Assembly (NCBI RefSeq): GCF_003058325.1
Contig: NZ_CP028843.1
Coordinates: 394,501-458,500 of the forward strand
Direction: 5' to 3'
Source of the DNA: Methylobacterium currus
Lineage (GTDB): Bacteria > Pseudomonadota > Alphaproteobacteria > Rhizobiales > Beijerinckiaceae
DNA: 64,000 bases
The notes under the pieces are model-generated. The model worked only from the letters and a program-made list of their open reading frames with translations, made no database searches and was not told the DNA's origin. The position numbers were made by a program, and so were the translations under genes. Positions 34,504-43,599 of this stretch are shown piece by piece. How positions within the stretch are numbered: position 1 is the stretch's first letter; each line of letters begins with the position of its first letter.

Positions 34504-36966
34504 ATGGCGGATTCCGGACACGTCCCGGACCTGGTTGCGGAGAATGCGCGGTTGCGCGCCGCCCTGGCGGCGGCCGAGCAGGCGCGGGCCGAGGCCGTGG
34601 CCCAGGCAGCCTTGGCGCGCGCCGGACGGCCCCGGGGCGAGGGCGGCGGCTTCCTGGTGGATCCGCGCCTGCGCGCCGCGCTCGACATCGAGACCGTCGG
34701 GGCGATCGTCTTCGACATGGCCGGCCGGGTGCTGGAGGCCAACGACACCTTCCTGGCGATGAGCGGCTACAGCCGCGAGGATCTGGCCGCGGGCCGGCTC
34801 ACCGGCGCCACCCTGGTGCCGCCGGAATGGCAGCCGACGTCCCGGCGCGTCATCGCCGAGCTCCAGGCGCGGGGCCGCTCGGACTCGACCGAGCGCGAAT
34901 ACCTGCGGCGCGACGGCTCGCGGTTCTGGGGCCTGTGCGCCGCGACCCGACTGGAGGACGGGACCGGCTTCGAGTTCATCATCGACATCACCGGCCGGCG
35001 CCGGGCCGAGGAGGCGTTGCGGCGCAGCGAGGCGCGCTACCGTACGCTGTTCGAGGCGATCGATGCCGGCTTCTGCGTCGTCGCCCTGCGCTTCGGCGCG
35101 GATGGCAGGGCGGAGGATTACCGCTTCCTGGAGGTGAACCCCGCCTTCGCGCGCCAGACCGGCCTCACGGACGCGACCGGGCGCTGGATGCGCGAGCTGT
35201 CCCCCACCCACGAGCAGCATTGGTACGACCTCTACGGAAGGGTGGCCCTGACCGGCGAGCCGGTGCGCTTCGTGCAGCCGGCGAAAGGTCTCGGCGAGCG
35301 CTGGTACGAGGTCTATGCCTTCCGGGTCGATCCGCCGGAGGCCCGCCACGTCGCGGTGCTGTTCAACGACATCACCGCCCGGCGCCGGCTTGAGGAGGCC
35401 CTGCGCGGCCTCAACGAGACCCTGGAGCGCCAGGTCGCGGCCCGCACCGCCGAGCGCGACCGGATCTGGCAGGTGAGCCGCGACATGCTGGGCGTGGCCG
35501 ATGCCGACGGGGTCTGGCTCAGCGTCAACCCGGCCTGGACGGCCATTCTGGGCTGGCAGCCCGAGGAGGTGGTCGGGCGCACCTCCGGCTGGCTCGAACA
35601 CCTGGAGGACCAGGACCGGACCCGGACCGAGATCCAGCGCCTCGGCACCGGCGAGCCGACCACCTCGTTCGAGAACCGGTTCCGCACCCGGGACGGAGGC
35701 TACCGCACCCTGTCGTGGCGGGCGGTGCCGTTCGAGGGCAGCCTGTACTGCGTCGCCCGCGACGTGACCGAGCAGCGCGAGCGCGCCCACCGTCTCGTCC
35801 AGGCCGAGGAGGCGTTGCGCCAGTCGCAGAAGATGGAGGCGGTGGGCCAGCTGACCGGGGGCGTGGCGCACGACTTCAACAACCTGCTCACCATCATCCG
35901 CTCGTCGGTGGATTTCCTGCGCCGGCCCGAGCTGCCGGAGGCGCGCAAGGCGCGCTACCTCGACGCGGTCTCCGACACGGTCGACCGCGCCGCCAAGCTC
36001 ACCGGCCAGCTCCTCGCCTTCGCCCGCCGCCAGACCCTGGCGCCGGAGGTGTTCGACGTGGTCGCCCGCCTCCAGGGCGTGGCCGACATGCTCGACACGG
36101 TCACGGGCGCGCGCATCCGCGTGGTGACCAAAGCCCCCGACCGGCCGTGCTTCGTGCGCGCCGATCTCAGCCAGTTCGAGACGGCGCTCATCAACATGGC
36201 GGTCAATGCCCGCGACGCCATGGACGGGGAGGGGACGCTGACCCTGAGTATCACCTGCGGGGCCCAGAAGCCCGAGATCCGCGGCCACGCCGCCGCCAGG
36301 GGTCCCTTCGCGGCGATCGCGCTCACCGATACCGGCACCGGCATGCCGCCGGCGGTGATCGAGAAGATCTTCGAGCCGTTCTTCACCACCAAGGAGGTCG
36401 GCAAGGGCACCGGCCTCGGCCTGAGCCAGGTCTTCGGCTTCGCCAAGCAATCGGGCGGCGACGTCGACGTGACGAGCCGGCTGGGCGAAGGCTCCACCTT
36501 CGTCCTCTACCTGCCCGAGGTGTCCGCCCCCGCCAAGGCCGGCCGGCCGGCGCCGGCGGACGAGGGCCTGGCGCCGGCCCGGGCCGGCCAGCGGATCCTC
36601 CTCGTCGAGGACAATGTCGGAGTCGGCCGCTTCGCCGCGCAGATCCTCAACGATCTCGGCTACGTCGCCACCTGGGTCACCAACGCCGAGGCCGCCCTGG
36701 ACGTGCTGGCGCAGGATGCCGGCTACGACGCGGTGTTCTCCGACGTGGTGATGCCCGGCATGGGCGGCATCGAGCTCGGCAAGGCCTTGCGCCAGCGCCA
36801 TCCCGGCCTGCCGGTGCTGCTCACCTCCGGCTACAGCCACGTGCTGGCGCAGGAGGGCTCCCACGGCTTCCCGCTGCTGAACAAGCCGTACTCGGCCGAG
36901 CAGCTCTCGCACATGCTGGCGAGCGCCATCGGGCAGCGGCGGCGCAGCACGGCGACGGTCAGCTAA
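34504..36966 (+). CDS. PAS-containing hybrid histidine kinase
   Basis: An 820-residue sensor kinase with no transmembrane helix. Domains: an N-terminal coiled coil, three PAS-type domains (about 60-165, 175-295 and 320-425), a HisKA domain with phosphoacceptor H456 in VAHDFNNLL, an HATPase domain with GTGLGL near 635, and a C-terminal receiver with D747 in FSDVVMPG. The ATG at 34504 follows GGAGAGGA. It is cytosolic, so it probably senses an internal, redox or light cue. Its TAA stop lies within a 107-bp repeat. Confidence 0.93.
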   Translation: MADSGHVPDLVAENARLRAALAAAEQARAEAVAQAALARAGRPRGEGGGFLVDPRLRAALDIETVGAIVFDMAGRVLEANDTFLAMSGYSREDLAAGRLTGATLVPPEWQPTSRRVIAELQARGRSDSTEREYLRRDGSRFWGLCAATRLEDGTGFEFIIDITGRRRAEEALRRSEARYRTLFEAIDAGFCVVALRFGADGRAEDYRFLEVNPAFARQTGLTDATGRWMRELSPTHEQHWYDLYGRVALTGEPVRFVQPAKGLGERWYEVYAFRVDPPEARHVAVLFNDITARRRLEEALRGLNETLERQVAARTAERDRIWQVSRDMLGVADADGVWLSVNPAWTAILGWQPEEVVGRTSGWLEHLEDQDRTRTEIQRLGTGEPTTSFENRFRTRDGGYRTLSWRAVPFEGSLYCVARDVTEQRERAHRLVQAEEALRQSQKMEAVGQLTGGVAHDFNNLLTIIRSSVDFLRRPELPEARKARYLDAVSDTVDRAAKLTGQLLAFARRQTLAPEVFDVVARLQGVADMLDTVTGARIRVVTKAPDRPCFVRADLSQFETALINMAVNARDAMDGEGTLTLSITCGAQKPEIRGHAAARGPFAAIALTDTGTGMPPAVIEKIFEPFFTTKEVGKGTGLGLSQVFGFAKQSGGDVDVTSRLGEGSTFVLYLPEVSAPAKAGRPAPADEGLAPARAGQRILLVEDNVGVGRFAAQILNDLGYVATWVTNAEAALDVLAQDAGYDAVFSDVVMPGMGGIELGKALRQRHPGLPVLLTSGYSHVLAQEGSHGFPLLNKPYSAEQLSHMLASAIGQRRRSTATVS

Positions 36967-37069
36967 GCGGACTTGCGTTGGCAGGCCAACGCTTCGTCCG
37001 CTTAGAGTCTTGTTTTGTCGCAGCTTTTTGCCGCAAAACCGGCCATTGCTTTTGCGAAACCTGGTTAGG
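36963..37069. repeat. 107-bp dispersed repeat, copy B
   Basis: This is an inverted copy of the repeat at 786-892, about 86 percent identical by eye and equal in length. It fills the whole space between two convergent genes. The TAA stop of the hybrid kinase (36964-36966) is inside one end, and the TAA stop of the ftrA-like gene (complement of 37065-37067) is inside the other. Confidence 0.85.
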
Positions 37070-37892
37070 AACGGCGCCCGGCGAAGCTTCGCCGGTAGGC
37101 CGCCGGGCTGGTGCCGAGGCGGCTGCGGAAATGGTGGCGCAGGCCGGCCGGGTTGCGAAAGCCGCTCGCCGCGGCGATCTCGGCGAGGGACACGGCGCCC
37201 GGCCGCTCCAGCATCTCCCGGGCGAGGCGCAGCCGCTCGGCGATGATCCACTCGCCCGGCGGCAGGCCGGTCGCGGCGATGAAGCGGCGCTGGAAGGTGC
37301 GCAGGCTCATCCCGGCGAGGCGGGCCAGGGCGGCGAGCGGCCGGTCCTCGTGCAGGCCCGCCCGCATCGCGTCGATCACCGGCCCGAGGCGGGCCGCCTC
37401 GCGCTCCCGCAGGACCGGCGCCTCGATGAACTGGGCCTGGCCGCCCTCCCGGTGCGGCGGTACGACGAGGCGGCGCGCCACCCTGTTGGCGAGGTCCGGC
37501 CCGAAGTCGCCGCGCACGACGTGGAGGCACAGGTCGATGCCGGCGGCGCTCCCGGCGGCGGTCAGGATCCGGCCCTCGTCGACGTAGAGCACGTCCGGAT
37601 CGAGGGCGATGGCCGGGTGGCGCGCCGCGATCGCCGCCGCGTAGCGCCAGTGGGTCGTGGCCCGGCGCCCGTCGAGGAGCCCGGTCGCCGCCAGGACCGT
37701 GACTCCTGAGCACAGCGACATCAGCCGGGCGCCGCCCGCATGGGCGTCGCGCAGGGCCCGGACGAGGTCCGGCGGGACGGGCGCGTCGATCGCCCGCCAG
37801 CCCGGCACCACGACGAGGTCGGCCTCCGCCAGCACCTCCAGCCCGCCCTCGACCGCGACCGTGAGGCCGCCGCCCGCGTGCGGGGGGCCAGA
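37065..37892 (-). pseudogene. ftrA: FtrA/GlxA-type AraC regulator, 5'-truncated
   Basis: The reading frame has the PfpI/DJ-1-like sensor part (ADLVVVPGWRAIDAPVP, LMSLCSGVTVLAATGLLDG, GSAAGIDLCLHVVRGDFGP) and an AraC helix-turn-helix C-terminus (LAALARLAGMSLRTFQRRF). The first about 50 residues of the sensor domain expected in FtrA/GlxA proteins are missing. The nominal N-terminus (ORF start 37961) is antisense to a rhodanese fragment, so it is not native. The native promoter and start seem to have been deleted. A residual functional short form cannot be excluded, since the rest of the frame is intact. Confidence 0.75.
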
Positions 37893-37893
37893 C

Positions 37894-38109
37894 TCCGCCG
37901 CCCTCAACCTGCCGCGGGGCAAGATGACGCCCAGGCGCATGGCCGAGTGGCCCGCCGGCACGCTGTTCGTGGTCTACTGCGCCGGTCCCCACTGCAACGG
38001 CGCCAACAAGGCCGCCCTCCACCTCACCGAACTCGGATTGCCGGTGAAGGTGATGATCGGCGGGTTCACCGGGTGGGTGGATGAGGGGTTTTCGTGGGCG
38101 GGAGGCTGA
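37894..38109 (+). pseudogene. Rhodanese-domain protein, 5'-truncated
   Basis: About 70 C-terminal residues of a rhodanese-like sulfurtransferase remain, from ALNLPRGKMTPRRMAEWPAG through FVVYCAGPHCNGANKAALHL to MIGGFTGWVDEGFSWAGG. The YCAGPHC segment contains the active-site Cys loop. The N-terminal half and start codon are missing; upstream the frame immediately becomes antisense ftrA sequence. ftrA and rhodanese genes are divergent neighbours in related genomes (from memory), so a deletion probably removed the shared promoter and both 5' ends. Confidence 0.72.
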
Positions 38110-38258
38110 CGGTCAGTTCCGGAACCGAAGCAATGAGTCGTGCGTGCCTCCTCTCCCCGCGAGCAGAGGGCCGTCTGGGAGAGGAGGATTCCGTGCCGGG
38201 TCGTGACGGGAGCCTCGAGGTCGCGGGTGCGAGATGCCGGTCATGTCCGAACCCCGTC

Positions 38259-39638
38259 TCACGCCAGCGCGGCGCGCACGTCGGCGACGGCGAGGACGTC
38301 GTTCAGCGTCTGCTCGAAGCGGGCAAGCAGGGTGTCGATGTCGGACTCCGAGCAGCAGAGCGGCGGGGCGAAGCCGACGATGTCGTCCGCGAAGGCGCGG
38401 AAGATCACGCCGTTCCGGTAGCCGAACCGCGCGAGGTGACCGGAGAGGCCGAGATCGGCCGAGGGTTTCGTGCGCTTCGCCTTGTCGGTGACCAGCTCGA
38501 CGCCGGCGAGGAGACCCCGCACCCGCACGTCGCCGACGAGGGGGTGGTCGGCGAGGCGCTTCAGACCCGCGGTGAAGCGCTCGCCCGCCCGGCGGCCGTT
38601 CTCCAGGAGGCCGCCCTCGGTGTAGAGCCTTAAGACCTCGAGGCCGACCGCCGCGCTGACCGGATGGGCCGAGTAGGTGAAGCCGTGGCCGATGGGCTTG
38701 CCGGCGGGCGCGTTGTCCGCGATGGCGCGGTAGATCCGGTCGGACATCAGCACCGCGCCCATCGGGCTGTAGCCGGAGGTCAGGCCCTTCGCGGTAGTCA
38801 TCAGGTCCGGCACCACGCCGTCATGCTCGCAGCCGAAGAGCGGGCCGGTGCGGCCGAAGCCGGTGATGACCTCGTCGGCGACGAACAGGATGTCGAGGTC
38901 GCGCGCCGCGTCGCGCATCGCCTTCAGCCAGCCGTCCGGCGGCACGATCACGCCGCCCGAGCCCTGAACCGGCTCGGCGAAGAAGGCCGCGACGGTGTCG
39001 GCCCCGAGTTCCTCGACCTTGGCCTTCAGCGCCGCCACCGAGGCGGCGATCACCGCCGCGTCGTCGTCGCCGGCCGGGTTGCGGTAGGGATAGGGCGAGG
39101 GGATGTGGTGCTGGAGCGGGGTCGGCGCGTCGAAGCCGTCGTGGAAAGCGGGGATCGCGGTCAGCCCCGCCCCGATGGTCGAGGAGCCGTGATAGCCCCG
39201 CTCCAGGGCGATCATGTGCTTCTTCGCCGGCCGGCCGGTCACGTTGTAGTAGTAGCGGATGAAGCGTACCGCCGAATCGACCGCGTCCGAGCCGCCCAGG
39301 GTGAAGTAGACGTGGTTCAGGTCGCCGGGCGCCATCTCGGCGAGGCGGGCGGCGAGGCGGATCGCCGGCTCGCTCGAGAAGTGGAAGTAGCCGGTGGCGT
39401 AGGGCAGCCGCCGCATCTGCTCGGCCGCCGCCTCGACGATCGAGTCGTGGCCGTACCCGACATTGACGCACCACAGGCCCGAGAACCCGTCGAGCAGGGT
39501 GTGGCCTTCGGCGTCGGTGAGGTACGCGCCGTCCGCCGATTGCAGCACCGTGGCGCCGCGCGCCTCGTGGCCCTTCCACGAGATCACCGGGTGGATGAGA
39601 TGGTCGCGGTCGAGCTCGATCAGGGAATTGGCGCGCAT
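38259..39638 (-). CDS. Class III aminotransferase (omega-amino acid--pyruvate type)
   Basis: A 459-residue PLP enzyme. LLDGFSGLWCVNVGYGH and the PLP-site block AEPVQGSGGVIVPP are typical, FVADEVITGFGRTG carries the cofactor Asp, and K284 in TTAKGLTSGYSPMG is the Schiff-base lysine. The family transfers amino groups from omega-amino acids, polyamines or beta-alanine to pyruvate. The start is the ATG at 39638. It is monocistronic. An argE-like pseudogene and a truncated regulator flank it. Confidence 0.92.
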   Translation of the reverse strand: MRANSLIELDRDHLIHPVISWKGHEARGATVLQSADGAYLTDAEGHTLLDGFSGLWCVNVGYGHDSIVEAAAEQMRRLPYATGYFHFSSEPAIRLAARLAEMAPGDLNHVYFTLGGSDAVDSAVRFIRYYYNVTGRPAKKHMIALERGYHGSSTIGAGLTAIPAFHDGFDAPTPLQHHIPSPYPYRNPAGDDDAAVIAASVAALKAKVEELGADTVAAFFAEPVQGSGGVIVPPDGWLKAMRDAARDLDILFVADEVITGFGRTGPLFGCEHDGVVPDLMTTAKGLTSGYSPMGAVLMSDRIYRAIADNAPAGKPIGHGFTYSAHPVSAAVGLEVLRLYTEGGLLENGRRAGERFTAGLKRLADHPLVGDVRVRGLLAGVELVTDKAKRTKPSADLGLSGHLARFGYRNGVIFRAFADDIVGFAPPLCCSESDIDTLLARFEQTLNDVLAVADVRAALA

Positions 39639-39965
39639 GGGTCACGGCTCCGGGCGGCGGGGTCCCAACCATGCGCGGGAGGCTGCGGGATTTTCCGCCG
39701 AACTGGTCCCGCGGCACCGCGCGGGGTTGCGGGTTGGGAGGGGGGAAGCGGCAGAAATGATGGTGGGCACGCGCGACGGAGCGGTCCGCACTTCGCCGGG
39801 ATTGTCAGCTGGCAACTCGCCCGGGATCGCGCGTCCGGCGAGGCGGTGGCGTCCTGCCGGGCTGGGCGTCTCCTGCCGCAGGTTCTGCCGCAGCGAGCGG
39901 CTTTCCGCCGGAGCGCGCCGGTCGTCCCGGATCAGGGTGCCGGGACCGCCAGCGCGAGTGCCCCG
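39639..39965. other. Gene-free region
   Basis: These 327 bp upstream of the aminotransferase gene contain no supported gene. The promoter of the aminotransferase gene must lie at its left end; no recognisable motif was found. The right end runs into the argE-like remnant. Confidence 0.5.
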
Positions 39966-40383
39966 ATGCGAGAGCCCCGATGACCGCCCCCTCCTCTCCG
40001 ACCTCGTCGCACTCCCCTCCGTCTGTCGCGCGCCGAACGGCGCGATCGTGGACTGGGTGCGCGCACCTGTCTCGCCCGCTACGGCGTCGCGGTGCGGGTG
40101 CTGCCGGGGCCGGAGGGGGACCGCGCCAACCTGTTCGCCTCGATCGGCCCGCCCGACAGGTCCGGCATCGGCCTGTCGGGCCATGTCGACATGGCGCTGG
40201 CCGGCTCCGGGGGCGGTGAGCCACGGCACCGAGACGGGGCTGTTCCAGGCCGCCGGCATCCCGTCGATCATCTATGGGCCCGGCCGCATCGCCGAGGCGC
40301 ACCGGCCCGACGAGTCGATCGGGCGTGCCGATTTCGCGGAATGCTGCACGATGCTGCGCCGCATCATCGTGCAGCATAATTGA
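39966..40383 (+). pseudogene. argE: Acetylornithine deacetylase-like (M20 family) pseudogene
   Basis: Three pieces of an ArgE-like protein occur in order but in changing frames: LLSDLVALPSVCRAPNGAIVDWVRA (frame 1, to about 40062), RYGVAVRVLPGPEGDRANLFASIG with LSGHVDMALAG (frame 3, to about 40212), and SHGTETGLFQAAGIPSIIYGPGRIAEAHRPDE (frame 1, from about 40216). The LSGHVD metal-site motif and the C-terminal EAHRPDE motif remain. Roughly 250 of about 385 residues are missing between the second and third pieces. The gene is inactivated by at least one frameshift and one large deletion. Confidence 0.82.
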
Positions 40384-40390
40384 AGACAGT

Positions 40391-40415
40391 CGAACCGGAT
40401 CACATCGAGTGCGTT
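40391..40415 (+). promoter_or_regulatory. Near-consensus EcfG-type promoter
   Basis: The plus strand reads CGAAC-N16-CGTT, one base away from GGAAC-N16-CGTT, and ends 46 bp before the ATG at 40462. Confidence 0.5.
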
Positions 40416-40461
40416 GTCGGGTCCAGGATCTGATGAATTCGAGATCCCACAGGAGAGCAGA

Positions 40462-40743
40462 ATGCGTTCGATTCTTGCAGGACTCGCCGCCAGCCTTCTC
40501 GTCGCCGGCGCGGCGTCGGCCCAGACCGCCGCCCCCTCCACCGCTCCCGGTATGGGCACGGGGCCGGCTGCCACCGGCACCGTCGCGCCGACGCAGAACA
40601 ATACCGGCGGCAATCCCGCTGGCGTCGCAGCGCCCGGGCCGACCGGTGCCTCGACCGTCACCGGCAACTCGGCCGCCGGCGGCAATGCCGGTCAGCCGTC
40701 CCGGGCGGTGCCGCAGGGCAGTGCCGGCAGCGGCAGCCGCTAA
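40462..40743 (+). CDS. Small secreted Gly/Ala/Thr-rich protein
   Basis: A 93-residue protein with a clear signal peptide (MRSILAGLAASLLVAGAASA, cleavage after residue 20) and a mature part of Gly, Ala, Pro, Thr and Asn without Cys or charged clusters. Such proteins are common in Methylobacterium and unassigned. The ATG at 40462 follows AGGAG. A near-consensus EcfG promoter suggests stress control. Confidence 0.75.
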   Translation: MRSILAGLAASLLVAGAASAQTAAPSTAPGMGTGPAATGTVAPTQNNTGGNPAGVAAPGPTGASTVTGNSAAGGNAGQPSRAVPQGSAGSGSR

Positions 40744-40888
40744 GGGCGCACCGGGCGGCCGCCATATCCCGATTCTATCGCGCCCGCCCGTCGATCGTAT
40801 TGGAATTGGCCCTCCCGGCGCGGTAACACCGCGCCCAACAGCAGGCCGGCTGCCGCCAGGGTGGCCGGCCGCCACGGGAGGTTGAAGC

Positions 40889-42325
40889 ATGAACGCCCAC
40901 CAGCACTTCATCGGCGGCGCCTGGACCGGCAGCGAGGCGACCCTGCCGGTCATCAACCCGTCGCACGGCCAGGAGATGGCCCGCATCGCCCGCGGCGGCG
41001 CGGCCGAGATCGACGCCGCCGTCAAGGCCGGCCAGGCCGCCATGGACGGCGAGTGGGGCCGCCTCGACGCCGCCTCCCGCGGCCGGCTGCTGCTCAAGCT
41101 CGCCGAGCTGATCCGCCGCGACGCCGAGATCCTGGCGCAGATGGAGAGCGAGGATGTCGGCAAGCCGATCACCCTCGCCCGCAACGACGCCCAGGTCTGC
41201 GCCCGCTACTTCGAGTATTATGGCGGCGCCGCCGACAAGGTGCACGGCGACACGATCCCGTTCCAGAACGGCTTCACGGTGATGACCGTCTACGAGCCGC
41301 ACGGCGTCGTCGGCGTCATCGTGCCGTGGAACTACCCTCTCCAGATGACCGGCCGTTCGGTCGCCCCGGCGCTGGCCATGGGCAACGCGGTCGTGCTCAA
41401 GCCCGCCGAAGACACCTCGCTCTCGGCCTTGCATCTGGCCAAGCTCGCGGCCGAGGCCGGCTTCCCGGCCGGCAGCCTCAACGTGGTGACGGGCCTCGGC
41501 GAGGAGGCGGGCGCGGCGCTCGCCTCGCACAAGGGCATCCACCACATCAGCTTCACCGGCTCGCGCGAGGTCGGCACGCTGATCCAGGCGGCGGCGGCCA
41601 AGAACACGATCCCGGTGACGCTCGAGCTCGGCGGCAAGTCGCCCCAGGTGGTCTTCGCCGATGCCGATCTCTCGGAGGCCGGCACCACCATCGTCAAGGC
41701 GATCACCCAGAATGCCGGCCAGACCTGCTCGGCCGGCTCGCGGGTGATCGTCGAGGACGCGATCTACGACAGCTTCACGGCCGACCTGGCGAACCGCTTC
41801 AAGACCCTGCGGGTCGGCTCGGGCGAGCAGGACCTCGATCTCGGCCCGGTGGTCAACGCCAAGCAGTGCGAGCGGGTGCAGGGCTATATCGACCTCGCCC
41901 GCCGCGACGGCCTGACCATCCTGGCCGAAGGCGAACTCGGCACCAACGTGCCGGGCGACGGCTACTATGTCCGCCCGACCCTGATCGGCGACGTGCCGCC
42001 GGACCACCGCCTGGCGCAGGAAGAAATCTTCGGGCCGGTCCTGGTGGCGATCCGGGTGCGCGACGAGGCCGAGGCCCTGAAGGTGGCGAACGGCACCGAG
42101 TACGGCCTCGCCGCCGGAATCTGGACGTCGGATCTCGGCCGGGCTCTGCGCCTGTCGAAGGGCATCAAGTCGGGCCAGGTCTTCGTCAACAATTACGGTG
42201 CCGGCGGCGGCGTCGAGCTGCCCTTCGGCGGCGTGAAGGGCTCGGGCCACGGTCGCGAGAAGGGGTTCGAGGCGCTCTACGGCTTCGGCTCCATGAAGAT
42301 GATCGCGATCAAGCACGGGGTCTGA
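40889..42325 (+). CDS. NAD-dependent aldehyde dehydrogenase (betaine-aldehyde type)
   Basis: A 478-residue ALDH with VPWNYPLQMTGRSVAPALA, the catalytic Glu in LELGGKSPQVV, the catalytic Cys in NAGQTCSAGSR and EIFGPVLVAI near the C-terminus. Overall it resembles betaine or gamma-aminobutyraldehyde dehydrogenases, but the substrate is not determined. Its stop is followed 2 bp later by the CoA-transferase start, so the two genes are co-transcribed, and the class I fumarase gene follows on the same strand. Confidence 0.93.
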   Translation: MNAHQHFIGGAWTGSEATLPVINPSHGQEMARIARGGAAEIDAAVKAGQAAMDGEWGRLDAASRGRLLLKLAELIRRDAEILAQMESEDVGKPITLARNDAQVCARYFEYYGGAADKVHGDTIPFQNGFTVMTVYEPHGVVGVIVPWNYPLQMTGRSVAPALAMGNAVVLKPAEDTSLSALHLAKLAAEAGFPAGSLNVVTGLGEEAGAALASHKGIHHISFTGSREVGTLIQAAAAKNTIPVTLELGGKSPQVVFADADLSEAGTTIVKAITQNAGQTCSAGSRVIVEDAIYDSFTADLANRFKTLRVGSGEQDLDLGPVVNAKQCERVQGYIDLARRDGLTILAEGELGTNVPGDGYYVRPTLIGDVPPDHRLAQEEIFGPVLVAIRVRDEAEALKVANGTEYGLAAGIWTSDLGRALRLSKGIKSGQVFVNNYGAGGGVELPFGGVKGSGHGREKGFEALYGFGSMKMIAIKHGV

Positions 42326-42327
42326 TC

Positions 42328-43467
42328 ATGGTGGCGGGGAGTGGGGTCCGGCCGCTCGCAGGCCTGACCGTGGTGGCGCTCGAGCAGGCGGTGGCAGCCC
42401 CCTACTGCTCCTCGCGCCTCGCCGACGCGGGGGCCCGCGTCATCAAGATCGAGCGGCCGGAGGGCGATTTCGCCCGCGGCTACGACGCCGCGGTGAACGG
42501 CCTGGCGAGCTACTTCGTCTGGCTCAACCGCGGCAAGGAGAGCCTGGTCGCCGACATCAAGGACCCGGGCGACGCAACGCTTCTTCACGCCGTCCTCGCC
42601 CAGGCCGACGTGTTCATCCAGAACCTCGCGCCGGGCGCTGCCGCCCGCGCCGGTTTCGGCTCGGAGGCGCTGCGCGCCCGCTATCCGCGGCTCATCACCG
42701 TGGACGTCACCGGCTACGGCTCCGGCCATTCCTACTCGGACATGAAGGCCTACGACCTGCTGGTCCAGGCCGAGAGCGGGCTGGCCGAGATCACCGGGCA
42801 CCCGGCGGGTCCGGGCCGGGTCGGGGTGTCGGTCTGCGACATCGCCTGCGGCATGGCGGCCCATGCCGCCGTGCTGGAGGCGCTGATCGCCCGCGGCATC
42901 ACCGGCGAGGGGGCGAAGCTCGAGGTCAGCCTGTTCGACGGCATGGCCGACTGGATGAACGTGCCGCTCCTCTACTTCGAGGGCACCGGCCGGGCGCCGC
43001 AGCGGGTCGGCCTCGCCCATCCGTCGATCTGCCCCTACGGCGCCTTCCCGACCCGGGACGGGGCCCTGGTGCTGCTCTCGATCCAGAACGAGCGCGAATG
43101 GGCGAAGTTCTGCGCCGAGTTCCTGCGCCAGCCCGACCTGCCGTCGCGGGCGGGATTCGAGAGCAACAACGCCCGGGTGGCGAACCGCCCCGAGGTCGAT
43201 GCCGTGGTGGCGCAGGTCTTCGCGGAGTTGAGCCGCGACGAGGCGGCGGCGCGGCTGCGCACGGCCGGCACGGCTTATGGCTTCGTCAACGGGCTGGCCG
43301 ACCTCGTCCACCACCCGGCCCTGCGGCGGGTGACCGTCGAGACCCAGGCCGGCCCGGCCTCGATCGTGGCGCCCCCGGCCCTGAGGAACGGGCAGGCTCC
43401 GGTGCTCGGCCGGGTGCCGGGAATCGGCGAGCACAGCGAGGCGATCCGGCGGGAATTCGCGGCGTAA
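42328..43467 (+). CDS. Class III (CaiB/BaiF) CoA-transferase
   Basis: A 379-residue family III CoA-transferase: GLTVVALEQAVAAPYCSSRLADAGARVIKIERP at the start, the catalytic Asp in KAYDLLVQAESGLAEITG, and the CoA-site block GAKLEVSLFDGMADW. These enzymes move CoA between carboxylates. The start is the ATG at 42328. With a class I fumarase downstream, a dicarboxylate such as mesaconate, citramalate or succinate is a plausible substrate, but this is inference. Confidence 0.9.
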   Translation: MVAGSGVRPLAGLTVVALEQAVAAPYCSSRLADAGARVIKIERPEGDFARGYDAAVNGLASYFVWLNRGKESLVADIKDPGDATLLHAVLAQADVFIQNLAPGAAARAGFGSEALRARYPRLITVDVTGYGSGHSYSDMKAYDLLVQAESGLAEITGHPAGPGRVGVSVCDIACGMAAHAAVLEALIARGITGEGAKLEVSLFDGMADWMNVPLLYFEGTGRAPQRVGLAHPSICPYGAFPTRDGALVLLSIQNEREWAKFCAEFLRQPDLPSRAGFESNNARVANRPEVDAVVAQVFAELSRDEAAARLRTAGTAYGFVNGLADLVHHPALRRVTVETQAGPASIVAPPALRNGQAPVLGRVPGIGEHSEAIRREFAA

Positions 43468-43500
43468 GCGCCGAAATCCCGATCGTTTCCACCTCTCAGG

Positions 43501-43537
43501 GTCGTCCCGGGGCCGCGAAAGCGGAGCCCGGGATGAC
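43501..43537 (+). repeat. REP-like hairpin with GAAA loop
   Basis: An 11-bp outer stem (GTCGTCCCGGG with a matching CCCGGGATGAC, one wobble) and an inner CCGC/GCGG stem close a GAAA tetraloop. It lies between the CoA-transferase and fumarase genes and resembles repetitive extragenic palindromes; it may also attenuate readthrough. Confidence 0.55.
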
Positions 43538-43599
43538 GCAGTGGTTGCCGAAGCGGTATAGGAGCCGGAAATTTCATAACCGATCCGGGGAGGACCACC

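Noticed and set aside
34435..38022. A 1195-codon open frame on the minus strand
   Set aside because: It lies antisense to the hybrid histidine kinase, reads through the 107-bp repeat and has Arg/Gly/Ala-rich shadow composition with no domain motifs.
38118..38144. EcfG promoter downstream of the rhodanese remnant
   Set aside because: GGAAC-N17-CGTG has a mismatch in the -10 element and no gene follows on that strand.
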